Of a stretch of DNA of 13,168 bases, positions 1 through 6,015 are shown in pieces. The first letter of the stretch is position 1. Each line of letters opens with the position of its first letter. The notes under the pieces were generated by a model, which saw nothing but the letters and a program-made list of their open reading frames with translations, made no database searches and was not told the origin of the DNA. Where the stretch lies: positions 1-13,168 of the forward strand of contig CAMWYL010000044.1 of assembly GCA_947178465.1 (NCBI GenBank), read 5' to 3'. The position numbers and the translations under genes are program-made. Source of the DNA: an uncultured Lachnospiraceae bacterium (GTDB lineage: Bacteria > Bacillota > Clostridia > Lachnospirales > Lachnospiraceae).

Positions 1-101
1 GCCATATAAGACTTGGCGCTCCTTCTTCGGCTTTTCCTGCCCTTTCCTTCCATGGAACGACCACTGAGACGCGTCTCCCCTGCTTCTGCTTTCCTGCTCA
101 T
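1..101 (-). CDS. Possible N-terminal fragment of an unidentified gene running off the left edge
   Basis: An open frame begins with ATG at 99-101 and stays open to the window edge for 33 codons. A GGAGG ribosome site at 111-115 lies 9 bases before the ATG, which is the main support. The visible peptide is very basic, with a run K-S-R-R-R-S near residues 23-28. That would fit a cytoplasmic tail ahead of a membrane segment, as in some penicillin-binding proteins or FtsK-type translocases, but the fragment is too short to choose. I do not recognise the family. A second minus-strand frame (98-307) ends in a TGA that overlaps this ATG. I treat that frame as spurious because most of it lies in the inverted-repeat element and its flank and it lacks a ribosome site. 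Confidence 0.4.
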   Translation of the reverse strand, partial: MSRKAEAGETRLSGRSMEGKGRKSRRRSAKSYM

Positions 102-229
102 CCTTGATTTCCTCCTTCTACTCCCGACAGTCCGTTCCCGGTTCTTTCCTTGTAATACCATGATGCTGCCTCTTTTTCGGTCTGTCTCACAAATCTTATC
201 GCAATTTCATATTTATTATTTTGTTTTAT

Positions 230-353
230 GGAAACGCTGATTAAAGCATTTCCCGCACCGGATTTGCGCCACAAAGCGGCATACTTCCTCTGCAAATCCG
301 TGTGCATCCGCCAGAGGCATTAAGGAAGTACTGATTTAATCAGCGCTTCCTTA
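230..353. repeat. Structured inverted-repeat element, possibly MITE- or REP-like
   Basis: The outer arms GGAAACGCTGATTAAA (230-245) and TTTAATCAGCGCTTCC (335-350) are reverse complements at 15 of 16 positions, 89 bases apart. Bases 321-353 form a near-perfect 33-base palindrome centred on 337, so the right arm can pair either with 230-245 or with its immediate neighbour. Inside lie two more stems: CGGATTTGC (259-267) with GCAAATCCG (292-300), and CCTCTG (287-292) with CAGAGG (312-317). This layered pairing fits a small non-autonomous mobile element or a structured RNA. No target-site duplication or U-run is evident. The family is not recognised, and copy number elsewhere in the genome is unknown to me. 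Confidence 0.6.
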
Positions 354-474
354 TCTTCCATGCGCCTGTTTTTTCACGTATTCAAGTCCATTTGCAGACA
401 TTATTATAATAATTCTAATATACCTCCCCAAAATGTACAAGGAATTTTTTTACATATTTTTACATACTTTTTCC

Positions 475-503
475 TTGACACCGCAAGACTATTGTGATAG
501 TCT
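475..503 (+). promoter_or_regulatory. Probable promoter of the blaI-type/M56 operon
   Basis: A perfect -35 hexamer TTGACA lies at 475-480. The matching -10 is poor: GATAGT at 496-501 (preceded by TG at 493-494, spacing 15) or TAGTCT at 498-503 (spacing 17). Either -10 falls inside the first operator dyad (487-502), so a bound repressor would block polymerase directly. The -10 assignment is inferred. Confidence 0.6.
487..502. promoter_or_regulatory. Operator dyad 1 for the BlaI-type repressor
   Basis: GACTATTGTGATAGTC has six-base arms GACTAT/ATAGTC around a four-base centre. It overlaps the probable -10 region and shares its arms with the second dyad. BlaI/MecI repressors are known to bind short dyads near their own promoters as dimers, so autoregulation is a reasonable inference. 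Confidence 0.65.
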
Positions 504-516
504 ATCCGTAAATACA

Positions 517-532
517 GACTATTCGAATAGTC
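517..532. promoter_or_regulatory. Operator dyad 2, a perfect 16-bp palindrome
   Basis: GACTATTCGAATAGTC is identical to its reverse complement. Its start is exactly 30 bp from the start of dyad 1, about three helical turns, so two repressor dimers would sit on the same face. It lies between the probable transcription start and the ribosome site, so it would also block elongation. Confidence 0.7.
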
Positions 533-552
533 CAGAAAGGAGTTATTAACTT

Positions 553-906
553 ATGAAACTTTTTGATTCGGAGCTGAAGGTCATGGAAGTACTGTGGGAG
601 CATGGAGAGAAATCCGCCCGCGAAATTGTTGACGTGTTGTCGGAGCGCATCGGCTGGAACAAGAACACCACATACACCGTTATCAAGAAGTGCATTGAAA
701 AGGGCGCCATTGCGCGCGAAGAACCGGGGTTTTTGTGCAAGCCGCTCGTCAGCAGGGATGAGGTCGCACAAAGTGAGACGGAGCAGTTGATTGACAAAAT
801 GTTCGGCGGCTCCAGCGAGCTGTTTTTCTCATCATTTTTAAAAAATCAGGGAATCTCGGAGGCAGATGCCGCCCGGATTTACCGGATGATTAAGGAGGTA
901 AAATAA
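553..906 (+). CDS. BlaI/MecI-family transcriptional repressor
   Basis: This 117-residue protein has the usual size and form of the family. A winged helix-turn-helix spans about residues 4-66, with the family-typical opening around E7-LKVMEVLW and a recognition helix around N38-TTYTVIKK. A shorter helical dimerisation tail fills about residues 70-117. The start is set by AAAGGAG at 536-542, ten bases before the ATG. In the family, a dimer represses its own operon and any target genes until a partner M56 protease inactivates it. In S. aureus BlaI the cut is near residue 101, and the F91-F92 region lies in the comparable tail here. The next gene begins one base after its stop, so the two are co-transcribed. 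Targets other than its own operon cannot be told from this window, and I give no gene symbol because a beta-lactam role is not shown. Confidence 0.92.
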   Translation: MKLFDSELKVMEVLWEHGEKSAREIVDVLSERIGWNKNTTYTVIKKCIEKGAIAREEPGFLCKPLVSRDEVAQSETEQLIDKMFGGSSELFFSSFLKNQGISEADAARIYRMIKEVK

Positions 907-907
907 A

Positions 908-2587
908 ATGCTGCATTTCAGAATGGATATGCCCTTATATTTAATGATGCTGTACGGAAGCATCCTGCTGTTGGCAGTTTTGTTACTGCGCGCACTTTTA
1001 AAAGACAGGCTGCCTAAATTTGTATTCCCCACCCTCTGGATGTTGGTGCTTCTGCGCCTTCTCGTCCCTTACGCCCTAAGCAGCCCGCTCAGTGTAAAGC
1101 AGGTTCCCGCGCTTTCGCCGCGCTCCACGTCTACATATTCCGAGGATACCGCTGTCTACCTGCCAACGGAGTATATTATAGAAGAAGTTTCTGTTACACA
1201 GGACTCCCCTGTGCAGGAACAGGTTCCTGTCCCGATGGAAGCAACTGCCGTCCCTGGAACAGATACCAACGTGGCGACCGGCTACACCACAGAACATTTT
1301 TATTCTATGAATAACAATCGGTTGTCACCTCTGCGCATCGTACTCTTTATTTATGTTGCCGGTGTTATTATAACAATCGGTATTCTGCTGTTTCAAAAGC
1401 GCAGCTATACGAAAAGGCTGAAAAACAGCCTTTTAATAGAACATAATGAAACCATCAATACGATTTTGCGTGAAATGAATATGGGACATGTCCTTGTGTT
1501 TACCAATGATGAGATTGCGTCTCCGCTGGTATGCGGCCTCCTTGCCCCCCGCATCTGGCTGCCGACGCGAATGGACTTTGGCAACACCGAACTGCTGCGT
1601 CATATTCTGATGCACGAAACCATGCATATCAGACGCAGGGATAATTGGATAAAGGCGGTTATGCTGATTGCACTCTGTATCAATTGGTTTAATCCGCTTG
1701 TCTGGATAATGTCCAAGTGTCTTTCCTCCGATTTAGAGCTTGCCTGTGATGAAGCCGTGCTTGTCCAATGCGGCACGGAGCAGCGGCAAAGCTATGCGCT
1801 GAGTCTGCTTGCGATGGCGATTACCGCAAGCCGCCCGACGCTGCTTTACAGCGCCTTTGCCAAGACTGAGGTTGAAAAGCGTGTCAACAGTATTGTCCGG
1901 TACAGAAAAGCCTCCGCTTTCGCACTCCTGCTTTCTCTGCTGTTGATGGCTGGAAGCACCGTTGCCTTTGCAACCGGCGGACAAGCGCCCTTTTCTCCTT
2001 ATCTCAGCTCTTATTGCAGCAGCAGTAACTGCCGCTGGAGCGCAGAAGCATATATAACGCGCGATATTCAATTAGGTAAGAACGCTTACAAACGCGCTGA
2101 TAACGTGATTCTGGAGGTTCTGCGGACAGATACGGACAATGACCCCGACCTTATGGAAACCAAGGTGAAAAACGCATTGGCCACGGAATTTCGTGTGGAG
2201 CCGGAGGCCTTCCGCGTTGATATCGGTCTTTTCCTGACCGACGAGGTGCGCGATGCAGAGTATGCACAGTGGGGGCTGACACATGACGACCGTGGTTTCC
2301 TCCTCTATCAGAGTGAAGTCGTCCGATACTTCTATGATGAGACGCTCGGCCGGTATCAGTCCACCGACGGCACTGTTGATATCTCTGTTCAGAGAGACCG
2401 CCTCGGATATATCGTCGATTTGACCGTCTTTCACCGGGGAGATGCTGAGTTCGACCGCCATTCCGTAAACCACACCTATACCCCTTATCACTCCCACTAT
2501 TCAGAGGAGGAACCCTTCCTTATGCAGGGGGATGTGAATACTGTAACGGAAGATACTGTCACGACACCATTTTCCATTCAGAATTAA
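908..2587 (+). CDS. M56-family (BlaR1-type) membrane metalloprotease with an unrecognised outer domain
   Basis: This 559-residue integral membrane protein is the expected sensor-protease partner of the upstream repressor. Hydrophobic segments lie at about 8-30, 36-58, 141-162 and 335-356. The cytoplasmic zinc-peptidase region between the third and fourth carries H236-E237-x-x-H240 and the downstream E277-L-A-C-D-E motif typical of M56. A membrane-associated stretch sits at about 249-268. The layout predicts two outside parts: a Ser/Thr/Pro/Glu-rich loop (61-140) and a C-terminal domain (357-559). The C-terminal domain lacks an obvious S-x-x-K site, so it does not look like the penicillin sensor of true BlaR1. 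AAGGAGGT at 892-899 overlaps the end of the repressor gene, implying coupled translation. It likely frees the operon by cutting the repressor after sensing an unknown cue. No terminator is visible before the convergent aminopeptidase gene. Confidence 0.88.
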   Translation: MLHFRMDMPLYLMMLYGSILLLAVLLLRALLKDRLPKFVFPTLWMLVLLRLLVPYALSSPLSVKQVPALSPRSTSTYSEDTAVYLPTEYIIEEVSVTQDSPVQEQVPVPMEATAVPGTDTNVATGYTTEHFYSMNNNRLSPLRIVLFIYVAGVIITIGILLFQKRSYTKRLKNSLLIEHNETINTILREMNMGHVLVFTNDEIASPLVCGLLAPRIWLPTRMDFGNTELLRHILMHETMHIRRRDNWIKAVMLIALCINWFNPLVWIMSKCLSSDLELACDEAVLVQCGTEQRQSYALSLLAMAITASRPTLLYSAFAKTEVEKRVNSIVRYRKASAFALLLSLLLMAGSTVAFATGGQAPFSPYLSSYCSSSNCRWSAEAYITRDIQLGKNAYKRADNVILEVLRTDTDNDPDLMETKVKNALATEFRVEPEAFRVDIGLFLTDEVRDAEYAQWGLTHDDRGFLLYQSEVVRYFYDETLGRYQSTDGTVDISVQRDRLGYIVDLTVFHRGDAEFDRHSVNHTYTPYHSHYSEEEPFLMQGDVNTVTEDTVTTPFSIQN

Positions 2588-2615
2588 AGTGTCAAACAAT
2601 ACCGTTCCCTTTTCC

Positions 2616-3914
2616 CTATTGCACAAAGAACGCCTTGGCAAGCGCAATCAGGTATTCCACATCCCGCACACCGGCCGTCTCATAGGCCGAGTGCATGGCA
2701 AGCTGCGGCAGACCGATATCTGCCGCGGCCATGGAAACCTGTGCCATAACAAGATTGCCGAGTGTGGAGCCGCCCACAATATCGGAACGGTTCGCATAGG
2801 TCTGCAGCGGAATATCCGCATGTTGGCACAGAAGCTTCACATAAGCCGCCGAGCAGGCATCCGTGGCGTATTTCTGACTGCCGTGATACTTCAATACAAC
2901 GCCCTTATTCAGGCAGGGACGGTTTGTCGGGTCTGCCTTTGATCCCTGATTCGGGTGGCACGCATGCGCATTGTCCGCACTCAACAGAAAGCTCTCCGCC
3001 TTCCATATCCGATAAGTCTGAGCAGACGCCCCAAGCCCGTCCGCTATATTCTCCAGCGTATCCTTTAACAGCGTTGAATCCGCGCCCTGTCTTGTAAGAC
3101 TTCCGACCTCCTCATTGTCAAAGACCGCAAGCACATTGATATACTGCGTCGACTTCGCATCCAACATCCCCTTCATTCCGGCAAAGACACACGCAAGGTC
3201 GTCATATCGCGCAGACATGATAAATTCATTATCTGCCCCTGCAAGTACCGCCTTTTCACTGTTTTCCACAAACAAATCAGCGGCAAGAATATCCTCCTCT
3301 TTACAAGGCTCTCCCGTTGCTGCCTGTAACGCCTCCGCCAGCATTGCATGGATGGTCTTTTGGTTCTCCTCCTGCTTCATCATAATGAGCGGTATCATAT
3401 CCGTTTGCGCGTTCAATGCCACACCATTATTCATGTCACGGTTCATATGAATCGCAAGATTCGGTATCATGCACAGATTGTCTTTCAGCCTTACGGGATA
3501 AGATTGAATTTCCCCTTCTCTTTCGACACATACCCTTCCGGCAATCGTAAGCGGCCTGTCCATCCACGTGGAAAGAATCATGCCGCCGTACCGCTCGGTG
3601 TTCACGGTCAGATACGCTTCCTCCTTCGTCATTTCCGGCTTTTCCTTCAGTTTAAAGGCCGGAGAATCCGAATGCGCCGCATAGATGTGAAAGCCCTTGA
3701 TTTCCGACACCTCGCAGTCCGGCACGCGAAACGTCATCAACGAGGAGTCATTCCGCTTCACATAATAGGCTCCGCCCCTTTCAAGTCGCCAACACGCACT
3801 CTCCGTCAGCTCCGTAAAGCCTGCCCCCCGCAGGCTGCGTGCCACATTCGCCACCGCATGATAGCTCGTAAGACTCTCATCCAGAAATTCCATCATTTCT
3901 TTGATATATTCCAT
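2616..3914 (-). CDS. apeB: M18-family aminopeptidase
   Basis: This 432-residue protein matches M18 aminopeptidases (aspartyl-aminopeptidase type) in length and motifs. These cytosolic enzymes use two metal ions to release N-terminal residues from peptides. Likely metal or catalytic residues are H81 and D83 in A-H-S-D-S-P, D238-D239 in R-Y-D-D-L, E268-E269 in N-E-E-V-G-S, D314 in S-A-D-N-A-H, and H408 in A-M-H-S. I start at the ATG at 3914 because GGAG lies six bases ahead. The ATG at 3926 has AAGGA almost touching it, which is too close. The gene follows radA by 42 bases in the same direction and could share its transcript. Substrate preference cannot be read from sequence, and the symbol is by family resemblance only. 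Its 3' end faces the M56 gene with 28 bases between the stops. Confidence 0.9.
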   Translation of the reverse strand: MEYIKEMMEFLDESLTSYHAVANVARSLRGAGFTELTESACWRLERGGAYYVKRNDSSLMTFRVPDCEVSEIKGFHIYAAHSDSPAFKLKEKPEMTKEEAYLTVNTERYGGMILSTWMDRPLTIAGRVCVEREGEIQSYPVRLKDNLCMIPNLAIHMNRDMNNGVALNAQTDMIPLIMMKQEENQKTIHAMLAEALQAATGEPCKEEDILAADLFVENSEKAVLAGADNEFIMSARYDDLACVFAGMKGMLDAKSTQYINVLAVFDNEEVGSLTRQGADSTLLKDTLENIADGLGASAQTYRIWKAESFLLSADNAHACHPNQGSKADPTNRPCLNKGVVLKYHGSQKYATDACSAAYVKLLCQHADIPLQTYANRSDIVGGSTLGNLVMAQVSMAAADIGLPQLAMHSAYETAGVRDVEYLIALAKAFFVQ

Positions 3915-3956
3915 TGTTCTCTCCATTTCCTTAAAAATTTAATTTTCATTCAAAGC

Positions 3957-5336
3957 TTATACGATCAGGTCAATCGCCTCCGCAATACCGCCAACGCCGA
4001 TAACCTTGATGCCCTCCACGGTCTCCAAACTCTCTACGCTCACCTTAGGCATAATCACGGTGTCAAAGCCAAGCTTTTTCGCCTCCTGTACCCGCTGCTG
4101 CGCCATATTAACCGCCCGCACCTCTCCGCTGAGGCCGACCTCGCCAAATACAAGCGTTTTTTCATCAATAATGCGATTTTTAAAGCTTGAAACCAATGCC
4201 ATGACAATCCCAAGGTCAATTGCCGGCTCACTGAGCTTAATCCCGCCCGCAATGTTCACATACGCGTCGCAGTCGCCTATCTGCAGACCCATGCGCTTCT
4301 CCAGCACTGCCATCAGCAGATTGACTCTGTTAAAATCCGTCCCCGTTGCCTGCCGTCTCGGAATACCGAAGTTGGTGCGGCAGACCAGTGCCTGTATCTC
4401 TATCAAAATCGGGCGCGTCCCCTCAAGGGAACAGACAACCACGGAGCCGCTCGCACCGACCGGTTTCCCGCTCAGCATGTATTCCGAGGGGTTTTCGACC
4501 TCTATCAGCCCCTCCCTGCGCATCTCAAAGACTCCAATCTCATTGGTAGAGCCGAAGCGGTTCTTGACGCCCCTGAGTATCCGGTAGGAAGCATAGCGGT
4601 CGCCTTCAAAATAAAGCACCGTATCCACCATATGCTCCAACACCCGCGGACCGGCAACCGTTCCCTCCTTGGTAACATGCCCCACGATAAATATTGCTAT
4701 TCCCAGCCCCTTCGCAAGCTGCAAAAAAACATTTGTCGCCTCTCTGACCTGTGATACGCTTCCGGGAGCCGCGGAAACCTCCTCCTGATACATTGTCTGT
4801 ATCGAATCAATCACGACCGCTTCAGGCATGGCCGTCCGAATCGCTCCTTCTATCATTCCGAGATTTGTCTCACACAAAAGCAGCATATGTTCGCTGAACT
4901 CTCCCAGCCGCATTGCACGAAGCTTAATCTGCTTTAACGACTCCTCTCCGGAAATATACAGTACCTTCCTGCCTGCATCCGACAACTGCCTGCACACCTG
5001 AAGCAGAAGCGTTGATTTCCCGATCCCCGGGTCTCCTCCCACCAACGTCAGGGAGCCTTGCATAATGCCGCCGCCGAGCACCCTGTCCAGTTCTTGTATT
5101 CCCGTTTTGATTCTGTCCTCCTCTTTCATGGATATTGCGCCAAGCTCCACGGGCTTTGACGCCTCCTTTAGCGGCGCGGTCTTTGTACTGCCACCCATTC
5201 CGCTTCCGGTAACCGCAACCCGCTCCTCAACCATGGTATTCCATTTTTTGCAGGCGGGGCACTGCCCCATCCACTTCGCGGACTCATACCCGCATTCCTG
5301 ACAAAAAAACCTCGTCGTACTCTTTCCCTTCGCCAT
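3957..5336 (-). CDS. radA: DNA repair/recombination protein RadA (Sms)
   Basis: This 459-residue protein is full length for RadA, a hexameric RecA-like motor that promotes branch migration and repair. An N-terminal zinc finger uses C12, C15, C26 and C29. The Walker A motif G101-D-P-G-I-G-K-S-T is followed by the RadA-specific K258-N-R-F-G motif. From about residue 285 comes the Lon-protease-like domain, which in RadA is structural and not a working protease. The start at 5336 (M-A-K-G-K) is preferred over an ATG 36 bases upstream because AGGGGAG lies directly ahead and the family begins this way. Upstream is a small uncharacterised gene, then clpC. In Bacillus radA follows clpC directly, so the neighbourhood is partly conserved. 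The disA gene that often follows radA is absent; an aminopeptidase takes its place. Confidence 0.96.
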   Translation of the reverse strand: MAKGKSTTRFFCQECGYESAKWMGQCPACKKWNTMVEERVAVTGSGMGGSTKTAPLKEASKPVELGAISMKEEDRIKTGIQELDRVLGGGIMQGSLTLVGGDPGIGKSTLLLQVCRQLSDAGRKVLYISGEESLKQIKLRAMRLGEFSEHMLLLCETNLGMIEGAIRTAMPEAVVIDSIQTMYQEEVSAAPGSVSQVREATNVFLQLAKGLGIAIFIVGHVTKEGTVAGPRVLEHMVDTVLYFEGDRYASYRILRGVKNRFGSTNEIGVFEMRREGLIEVENPSEYMLSGKPVGASGSVVVCSLEGTRPILIEIQALVCRTNFGIPRRQATGTDFNRVNLLMAVLEKRMGLQIGDCDAYVNIAGGIKLSEPAIDLGIVMALVSSFKNRIIDEKTLVFGEVGLSGEVRAVNMAQQRVQEAKKLGFDTVIMPKVSVESLETVEGIKVIGVGGIAEAIDLIV

Positions 5337-5381
5337 CCGACGCTCCCCTTTACCACAAATAATCTCCGACAACCTGCATTC

Positions 5382-5407
5382 GCCGGTCTTTTCCGTTTTC
5401 GGCCGGC
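5382..5407. other. Small hairpin between radA and the small upstream gene
   Basis: GCCGG (5382-5386) pairs with CCGGC (5403-5407), and an inner CCG/CGG stem closes a TTTT loop. No T-run follows on the minus strand, so this is not a standard terminator. It lies in the 145-base gap before radA and might affect mRNA processing, but its role is unknown. Confidence 0.3.
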
Positions 5408-5481
5408 AAAATCATTTCCATGATGTCGAACATGAAAACGAGCAGGCCGCAACCCACTCGCGTTCATACTTTCTATTCTTT

Positions 5482-5895
5482 TTATTTCTTAATCAGCTTC
5501 ACGGCAACCCTGCCCGCTCCCTCCAGCTCCACGCTGATGCTGAGCTTTCCGGAAAGATTGGTCTTCATAACTCCCGCGCTTTCTCCTGCCACGATCACCT
5601 CATATTCGGCATCACTGTCTGCCCCGATGGTAATCTGTGCGTCCTGATCCCCCTCAGCCGCAAATGAGATTCCCTGCTCATTCTCGCAGAAATCATACAC
5701 AGAGGTTCCGGGAACGGACTCATATAAAAACAGGCCGTTTTTCTCAAGCTTCGTTATCGCCTGATAGGTCTTCACCTTGTAAATATCTCCCGCATGCTCA
5801 TAATTCTCAAGCTTCGCCTTTTGTGCCAACTCATGGTTTCCAAAGCTGATGTCACCGCTGCTTTCGGAACGTAGCAATTCCTCAACTACTGCCAT
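5482..5895 (-). CDS. Small uncharacterised conserved-type protein between clpC and radA
   Basis: I choose the internal ATG at 5895, giving 137 residues, because AGGAGG (5905-5910) sits nine bases ahead of it. The longer frame from 5994 would add 33 residues but has no ribosome site, and those residues are low in recognisable structure. The protein is acidic overall with a basic tail (K-L-I-K-K). It has a helical-looking start, a segment around residues 36-68 (Y-K-V-K-T-Y through S-V-P-G-T-S-V), and a beta-rich end with L-S-G-K-L-S-I-S-V-E-L near 114-124. There is no signal peptide or membrane segment. I recall similar small proteins in Lachnospiraceae, sometimes labelled endosialidase-like, but I see nothing that supports that enzyme activity. 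Position between clpC and radA suggests a link to stress or protein quality control, which is inference only. Confidence 0.75.
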   Translation of the reverse strand: MAVVEELLRSESSGDISFGNHELAQKAKLENYEHAGDIYKVKTYQAITKLEKNGLFLYESVPGTSVYDFCENEQGISFAAEGDQDAQITIGADSDAEYEVIVAGESAGVMKTNLSGKLSISVELEGAGRVAVKLIKK

Positions 5896-5904
5896 TTCTT
5901 TCGT

Positions 5905-5910
5905 CCTCCT
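5905..5910 (-). promoter_or_regulatory. Ribosome site that fixes the start of the small gene
   Basis: AGGAGG on the minus strand, nine bases before the ATG at 5895, is the strongest ribosome site near this gene. No comparable site precedes the longer-frame ATG at 5994, where the upstream bases are GTAAGCAGATTTTT. Confidence 0.75.
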
Positions 5911-5964
5911 CGAATTAACAAACTGTTTATACCGTGTCGAAGCTGTCTCCGACTTTGTATCTAC

Positions 5965-5993
5965 AGTATATAATAAATCTTTGTTTTTTTCCA
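5965..5993 (-). promoter_or_regulatory. Possible promoter after clpC for the small gene and radA
   Basis: On the minus strand TGGAAA (5988-5993) and TATACT (5965-5970) are separated by 17 bases. The -10 matches consensus at five of six positions and the -35 at four. It lies in the 120 bases between the clpC stop and the chosen start of the small gene, which would then have its own leader. AT-rich sequence makes chance matches likely. Confidence 0.4.
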
Positions 5994-6015
5994 TAAAAAT
6001 CTGCTTACAAAAGCG

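Larger units (their letters stand above)
102..552. other. Non-coding intergenic region, about 450 bases
   Basis: No convincing gene lies here. The left part (102-229) is pyrimidine-rich on the plus strand and could hold the leader of the minus-strand gene at the edge. Bases 230-353 form a structured inverted-repeat element listed separately. Bases 354-470 are AT-rich and include a TATAAT hexamer at 405-410 with no good -35 partner. Bases 475-552 are the promoter, operator and ribosome-site region of the BlaI-type gene. Confidence 0.7.

Noticed and set aside
98..307. Minus-strand 69-codon open frame ending over the ATG of the edge gene
   Set aside because: It starts inside the inverted-repeat element, has no suitably spaced ribosome site and shows no recognisable domain. 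I treat it as chance, though the ATGA overlap is noted.
405..410. TATAAT hexamer as an upstream promoter of the repressor operon
   Set aside because: No acceptable -35 lies 16-18 bases upstream, and the region is AT-rich. The promoter at 475-503 is better placed.
2072..2497. Minus-strand 141-codon frame
   Set aside because: It is antisense to the C-terminal domain of the M56 protease, with no ribosome site or family resemblance.
1976..2584. Penicillin-binding sensor domain of BlaR1
   Set aside because: No S-x-x-K or K-T-G motif is visible and the domain is shorter than the usual sensor of about 260 residues.
2588..2615. Shared terminator between the convergent M56 and aminopeptidase genes
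   Set aside because: Only a weak CAATA/TATTG pairing with a long loop is present and no T-run, so it cannot be supported.
3348..4190. Plus-strand open frame of 280 codons
   Set aside because: It lies antisense across the M18 aminopeptidase and radA, is rich in His, Arg and Leu with no domain, and has no ribosome site. It is a shadow of real genes.
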